In this document: one piece after another, positions 5,399 through 7,825 of the stretch
Position numbering within the stretch: the stretch's first letter is position 1
Layout: every line of letters starts with the position of its first letter
From: Armatimonadota bacterium
Lineage (GTDB): Bacteria > Armatimonadota > Zipacnadia > Zipacnadales > FEN-943
Direction: 5' to 3'
Length of the DNA: 7,825 nucleotides
NCBI GenBank assembly: GCA_029777735.1
Contig: JAKORR010000261.1
Location: 1-7,825, forward strand
The notes under the pieces: generated by a model
What the model was told of the DNA's origin: nothing
Seen by the model: only the letters and a program-made list of their open reading frames with translations
Database searches by the model: none
Made by a program: the position numbers and the translations under genes

Positions 5399-6073
5399 CT
5401 ATTCTCGTCGAAGCATGAGAAGACGCAGGAGCTGGAGAATGGACATTAGTGCCGCCGCCACATAAGTCAACGCCGCCGCGTGCAACACATCGCGGACCGC
5501 GGGTAGTTCGTCCTCTGCCAGGATTCCCGTTTCTCCAAGCATCCGCAGGGCCCTGGAACTGGCGTTGAACTCCACCGGGAGTGTGAAGAGCATGAAGAAG
5601 ACCGTGGCGGAGAAGAAGGCGATACCGATGTTCTGAAGCAAGGGGCTAGCGAACAGGAAGCCCACGAAGAACAGAAGTATCCATAGATTCCCCATACTCG
5701 CCATCGGCACCAAGGCGTTGCGCAGGGCCAGCGCCCCGTAGCTCTGCGCGTGCTGCACAGCGTGGCCCGTCTCGTGAGCCGCAATGCCTACGGCTGCCAG
5801 GGAGGGCTGGTGGTACACCTGGGGTGACAGCCGCAAGACACGGTGGATCGGGTCATAGTGGTCGGACAGGAGGCCCTGGGTCATCTCAACGCGGACGTTG
5901 GTGATCCCGGCTACGCGGAGCAGGTACTCCGCGGCCTGCGCTCCAGTGAGGCCACGGCGGGACATCACACCAGACCATTTCCGGAAGGCCGCCGAAACTC
6001 GCGCTTGGGCGTAGATGCCCAAGATCACGGCGGGGATGAGCAGAATTATTGTCCAATCCCAAAGGTAAAGCAT
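5399..6073 (-). CDS. Membrane zinc metallopeptidase, YugP/Zn_peptidase_2 family
   Basis: 224 residues from ATG 6073, the usual family length (about 220-230). Order: a first membrane helix (7-24), then a cytosolic or surface segment with GLTGAQAAEYLLR (41-53). LSDHYDP (69-75) and LRLSPQVYH (80-88) are typical of the family. The zinc site AAHETGHAVQHA (98-109) has HETGH at 100-104 (His100, Glu101, His104). Helices follow at about 128-145 and 148-166, then the likely third ligand Glu168 in LPVEFNASSRA (165-175), and a last helix at about 200-219. The catalytic set is intact. The family is known as membrane-bound metallopeptidases of poorly defined substrate, proposed to take part in protein quality control. 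A consensus AGGAGGT lies 12 bases before the ATG, slightly far. It converges on the Ig-like gene, with 27 bases between the two stops. Assignment is secure, substrate unknown. Confidence 0.95.
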   Translation of the reverse strand: MLYLWDWTIILLIPAVILGIYAQARVSAAFRKWSGVMSRRGLTGAQAAEYLLRVAGITNVRVEMTQGLLSDHYDPIHRVLRLSPQVYHQPSLAAVGIAAHETGHAVQHAQSYGALALRNALVPMASMGNLWILLFFVGFLFASPLLQNIGIAFFSATVFFMLFTLPVEFNASSRALRMLGETGILAEDELPAVRDVLHAAALTYVAAALMSILQLLRLLMLRRE

Positions 6074-6085
6074 GGCCTAGGGCAT

Positions 6086-6092
6086 ACCTCCT
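6086..6092 (-). promoter_or_regulatory. Consensus ribosome binding site for metallopeptidase
   Basis: AGGAGGT on the minus strand. Twelve bases separate it from the ATG at 6073. An ATG touching it (6083-6085) is followed by CCC and TAG and cannot encode the protein, so 6073 is the start. Confidence 0.75.
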
Positions 6093-6111
6093 AAGTTTGT
6101 TCTCCTTTGTA

Positions 6112-6140
6112 GTTCTCTTATTTTATCATAATATCATATA
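6112..6140 (-). promoter_or_regulatory. AT-rich promoter-like island for metallopeptidase
   Basis: On the minus strand two TATGAT boxes (6133-6138 and 6125-6130), a TATTAT (6128-6133) and TAAAAT (6120-6125) lie within 20 bases, in otherwise GC-rich sequence. No good -35 can be paired with any of them (CTGAAG is 17 bases before TATTAT, 3/6). The start would be near 6113-6120, giving a leader of about 40-50 bases. The location is likely, the exact -10 is not settled. Confidence 0.45.
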
Positions 6141-6492
6141 CCCCAAAGGCCTTCAGGTTCCGTGGCAGGCCGGATAGGCGCAGGGACGAGCGGGCTGAAG
6201 GTCGTGCCAGGCAGGGGGGCAGCCAGGGTCGCGCGAGGGGTGCCTCAATCGAAGCCACGACTACAGGGCGGCAGCGTCAAGTTCATGCGTCCTTGGCCAG
6301 CGAGCACTGGTCGCGGTGTCGAGACGAACCACTCGAGATCGCTTTGGCGCTAGTGCTGAAAGGTGCTGCGGCAGTTCTGAGGAGGCCCTTGTATACCGCT
6401 TGAGTGAGCGAGACCCTGGCAGGGGCCCCGTCGGCGAGGAGGTGCCCTGGGGGCGAGGCTAGCGCCAGCATATTGACATAATGCACGTTATA

Positions 6493-6508
6493 AGACCGTG
6501 CGCGGTCT
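6493..6508. repeat. Hairpin AGACCG-N4-CGGTCT next to AT island
   Basis: Exact 6-base arms around TGCG. On the minus strand it is followed by TATAACGTGCATTATG, which is AT-rich but not a T-run, so it could at most be a weak terminator for a glmM transcript. The AT-rich stretch (6472-6493) has a near-palindrome ATAATG-CA-CGTTAT with one mismatch. Confidence 0.35.
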
Positions 6509-6605
6509 GCCTCCACAACTCTTTAGGACCCAGCCTGAGGCGCCGCAGCTCCACCTCTCGGCCTCGCGCTGCCCCAGGCAGTCTCCCGGCCCGACGGCGT
6601 CCAAT

Positions 6606-6670
6606 AGCTCTCCCCCAGACGGAGAAGGGCCTGCCACCCCTCAGGCAGCTCTCCTCCGAGACGGAGGAAG
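6606..6670 (-). repeat. Two related hairpins directly downstream of glmM
   Basis: Plus-strand copies AGCTCTCC-x-CC-AGACGGAG-AAG begin at 6606 and 6647, 41 bases apart, about 85-90% alike. The nearer one folds as TCCTCCG-TCT-CGGAGGA (6652-6668), starting 9 bases after the glmM stop; the second can form a 5-bp stem TCTCC/GGAGA. A third small stem, CTGCC/GGCAG, lies between. No T-run follows any of them, so they may protect the mRNA end or act as a Rho-type or T-less terminator; neither is shown. Confidence 0.5.
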
Positions 6671-6677
6671 CACGGCC

Positions 6678-7825
6678 TTACTCCAGTTCGTCGCCCGCCG
6701 GACTCAGCCCATACTCCGCCGCGATGACGTTTGCAATCTCCTGGGCCGCGGTTTCTGCCAGCCTATAGTCCACCGCCTCGGTCATCACGCGCACCAGCGG
6801 CTCTGTCCCCGAAGGCCTAAGGAGAATGCGCCCTCTGTCCGCCAATCGTCTTCGCCACTTCTGAACTTCTGAAGTCACACACTCGTTTCGTTCCCACGAG
6901 TGTTTGTCCCTCACCGGCAGGTTGATGAGGACCTGCGGTACTTTGCGCAGGGGTGCACACAGCTCCGACAGCCGCTGGCCACTTCGCGCCAGCACTTCGC
7001 ACACCCGCAGTGCTGTATAGACACCATCGCCCACGCCGGTCTCGGCCAAGATGATATGCCCCGACTGCTCGCCGCCCAGCAGCGCGCCGGTTTGCTTCAT
7101 CAAATCCATGACGTACCTGTCGCCCACGTCGGCCCTGAGCAACTCGACGCCGAGCTCTCTTAGAGCCAGTTCGAGGCCGAGGTTACTCATCACCGTGCCC
7201 ACGACCAAGGGTGGGTTCAGCAGGCCGCGTGCCTTCAGGTTCGCGGCCAGCACATACTTGCCAAAGTCGCCGTCGCGGATCTGGCCGCGGTCGTCCACGA
7301 AGACCGCGCGGTCGCCGTCGCCGTCGAAGGCCACGCCCAGGTCTGCACCCCGGGCCAGCACCTTGCGGGCCAGGCCCTCGGGATGCAGACTCCCACAGTC
7401 AACGTTGATCGCTGTGCCGTCCGCGTCGGCGTTGAGCACCTCTACCTCTGCCCCGGCGCGGAGGAAGGCCGCTGGCGCCACCTCGTAAGTCGCGCCGTGA
7501 CAGCAGTCCAGGACCACCTTTAGCCCCGCGAGTGACAGATCGCCGCCCACGGTTTCGAATAGCAAGTCCAGGTATCGCTCGCTCGCGGTCTCGTCGCGGC
7601 GAATCGTCCCGATGTCGCTACTGGTGGGCCTGGGGGCTAAATCCTCGTCGGTGAAGGCCAAGTCCTCGATCTCGCGCTCGGCGTCCTCTGGCACCTTACT
7701 GCCGTCGCTGTTGATGAGCTTGATGCCGTTGAAGGCGGGCGGGTTGTGGGAGGCGGAGATAACAACTCCCGCCGGGTGCGCGTCCCGGCGGACCAACAGG
7801 CACAGGGCGGGGGTCGTGAGGATCC
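6678..7825 (-). CDS. glmM: Phosphoglucosamine mutase, N-terminus outside window
   Basis: The frame is open to the right edge, giving 381 visible residues; about 75 N-terminal residues are missing compared with the usual ~450. GlmM converts glucosamine-6-phosphate to glucosamine-1-phosphate in the cytoplasm, on the way to UDP-GlcNAc for peptidoglycan and envelope glycans. In visible numbering: the active-site loop SASHNP (23-28) with the phosphorylated Ser25; domain 2 with LDCCHGATYEVAP (105-117 region); the metal-binding DGDGDR (167-172); the sugar-binding GEQSGH (251-256) preceded by VGDRYVMDLM; and the C-terminal phosphate-binding RPSGTEP (336-342) followed by LVRVM, which favours GlmM over phosphomannomutase. 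All catalytic elements that fall in the window are intact, and it stops with TAA. The real start lies beyond 7825; TTG and GTG codons near the edge are internal. Confidence 0.97.
   Translation of the reverse strand, partial: ILTTPALCLLVRRDAHPAGVVISASHNPPAFNGIKLINSDGSKVPEDAEREIEDLAFTDEDLAPRPTSSDIGTIRRDETASERYLDLLFETVGGDLSLAGLKVVLDCCHGATYEVAPAAFLRAGAEVEVLNADADGTAINVDCGSLHPEGLARKVLARGADLGVAFDGDGDRAVFVDDRGQIRDGDFGKYVLAANLKARGLLNPPLVVGTVMSNLGLELALRELGVELLRADVGDRYVMDLMKQTGALLGGEQSGHIILAETGVGDGVYTALRVCEVLARSGQRLSELCAPLRKVPQVLINLPVRDKHSWERNECVTSEVQKWRRRLADRGRILLRPSGTEPLVRVMTEAVDYRLAETAAQEIANVIAAEYGLSPAGDELE

Larger units (their letters stand above)
6141..6677. other. Intergenic region after glmM, no convincing gene
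   Basis: About 540 bases between the stop of glmM and the promoter island of the metallopeptidase. Frames up to 95-124 codons exist on both strands, but the longer ones on the plus strand overlap glmM and none resembles a protein. It holds GGCCTTCAG (6148-6156) complementary, with one G-T, to CTGAAGGTC (6195-6203), an AT island with a small hairpin (6471-6508) and related hairpins just after glmM (6606-6670). No tRNA, rRNA or familiar structured RNA core was recognised. Confidence 0.55.

Noticed and set aside
6473..6493. TTGACA followed by TTATAA as a promoter
   Set aside because: The perfect TTGACA is only 9 bases from TTATAA; no -10-like sequence lies at 16-18 bases.
6283..6516. 77-codon minus-strand frame in the gap after glmM
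   Set aside because: No ribosome binding site seen and no recognisable protein; overlaps the AT island and hairpin.
6141..6677. tRNA or other known RNA gene
   Set aside because: No T-loop (GGTTCGA-type), no CCA-bearing cloverleaf, and no RNase P, SRP or tmRNA core sequence seen on either strand.
7051..7488. 145-codon plus-strand frame, and others antisense to glmM
   Set aside because: Ser/Pro/Arg/Ala-rich shadow frames opposite an intact, highly conserved gene.

Overview
The window is GC-rich (coding parts about 60-65% by eye). It uses GTG and TTG as well as ATG starts, has AGGAGG-type ribosome binding sites and has sigma70-like -10/-35 elements, so it is bacterial DNA. Six protein genes are supported; two run off the ends. 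The gene set is a cell-envelope mix: a secreted beta-propeller, a membrane-bound polyprenyl-phosphate glycosyltransferase, two exported proteins of unknown role, a membrane zinc metallopeptidase and phosphoglucosamine mutase. It does not fix a phylum. Armatimonadota, Chloroflexota and Bacillota-like lineages all carry such genes, and I do not choose between them.

Layout. 1-1457 (-): 5' part of a secreted YVTN-type beta-propeller protein, open at the left edge and carrying an internal duplication. 1458-1808: divergent intergenic region with a good promoter for the next gene. 1809-2795 (+): family 2 glycosyltransferase with two C-terminal membrane segments. 2796-3011: purine-rich spacer without a gene. 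3012-3680 (-): membrane-anchored thioredoxin-fold-like protein. 3681-4327: a 647-base regulatory region, clearly AT-richer than its surroundings, with overlapping back-to-back promoters, several perfect inverted repeats and a tandem array of a GAAGTCAAAGGTCGGTATT-like element. 4328-5371 (+): exported protein with a C-terminal Ig-like (possibly DUF2914-type) domain. 5399-6073 (-): YugP-type zinc metallopeptidase, convergent with the previous gene. 6074-6677: a promoter-like AT island followed by GC-rich sequence with hairpins and no convincing gene. 6678-7825 (-): glmM, lacking only its N-terminus because the window ends (at a GGATCC).

How the genes relate. There is no evident multi-gene operon; each gene appears to have its own signals. 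GlmM makes glucosamine-1-phosphate for peptidoglycan, and the glycosyltransferase probably loads a sugar onto a lipid carrier for wall or surface glycan modification. The propeller, thioredoxin-like and Ig-like proteins are all predicted to act outside the cytoplasm. The thioredoxin-like gene (-) and the Ig-like gene (+) share one regulatory region, with promoters that overlap at the same TATA core, which suggests linked control.

I see no CRISPR array, phage, transposase, toxin-antitoxin pair, rRNA or tRNA. The most unusual part is 3681-4327. Its repeat array and paired promoters are the best candidate for something undescribed, but no function can be assigned from sequence alone.
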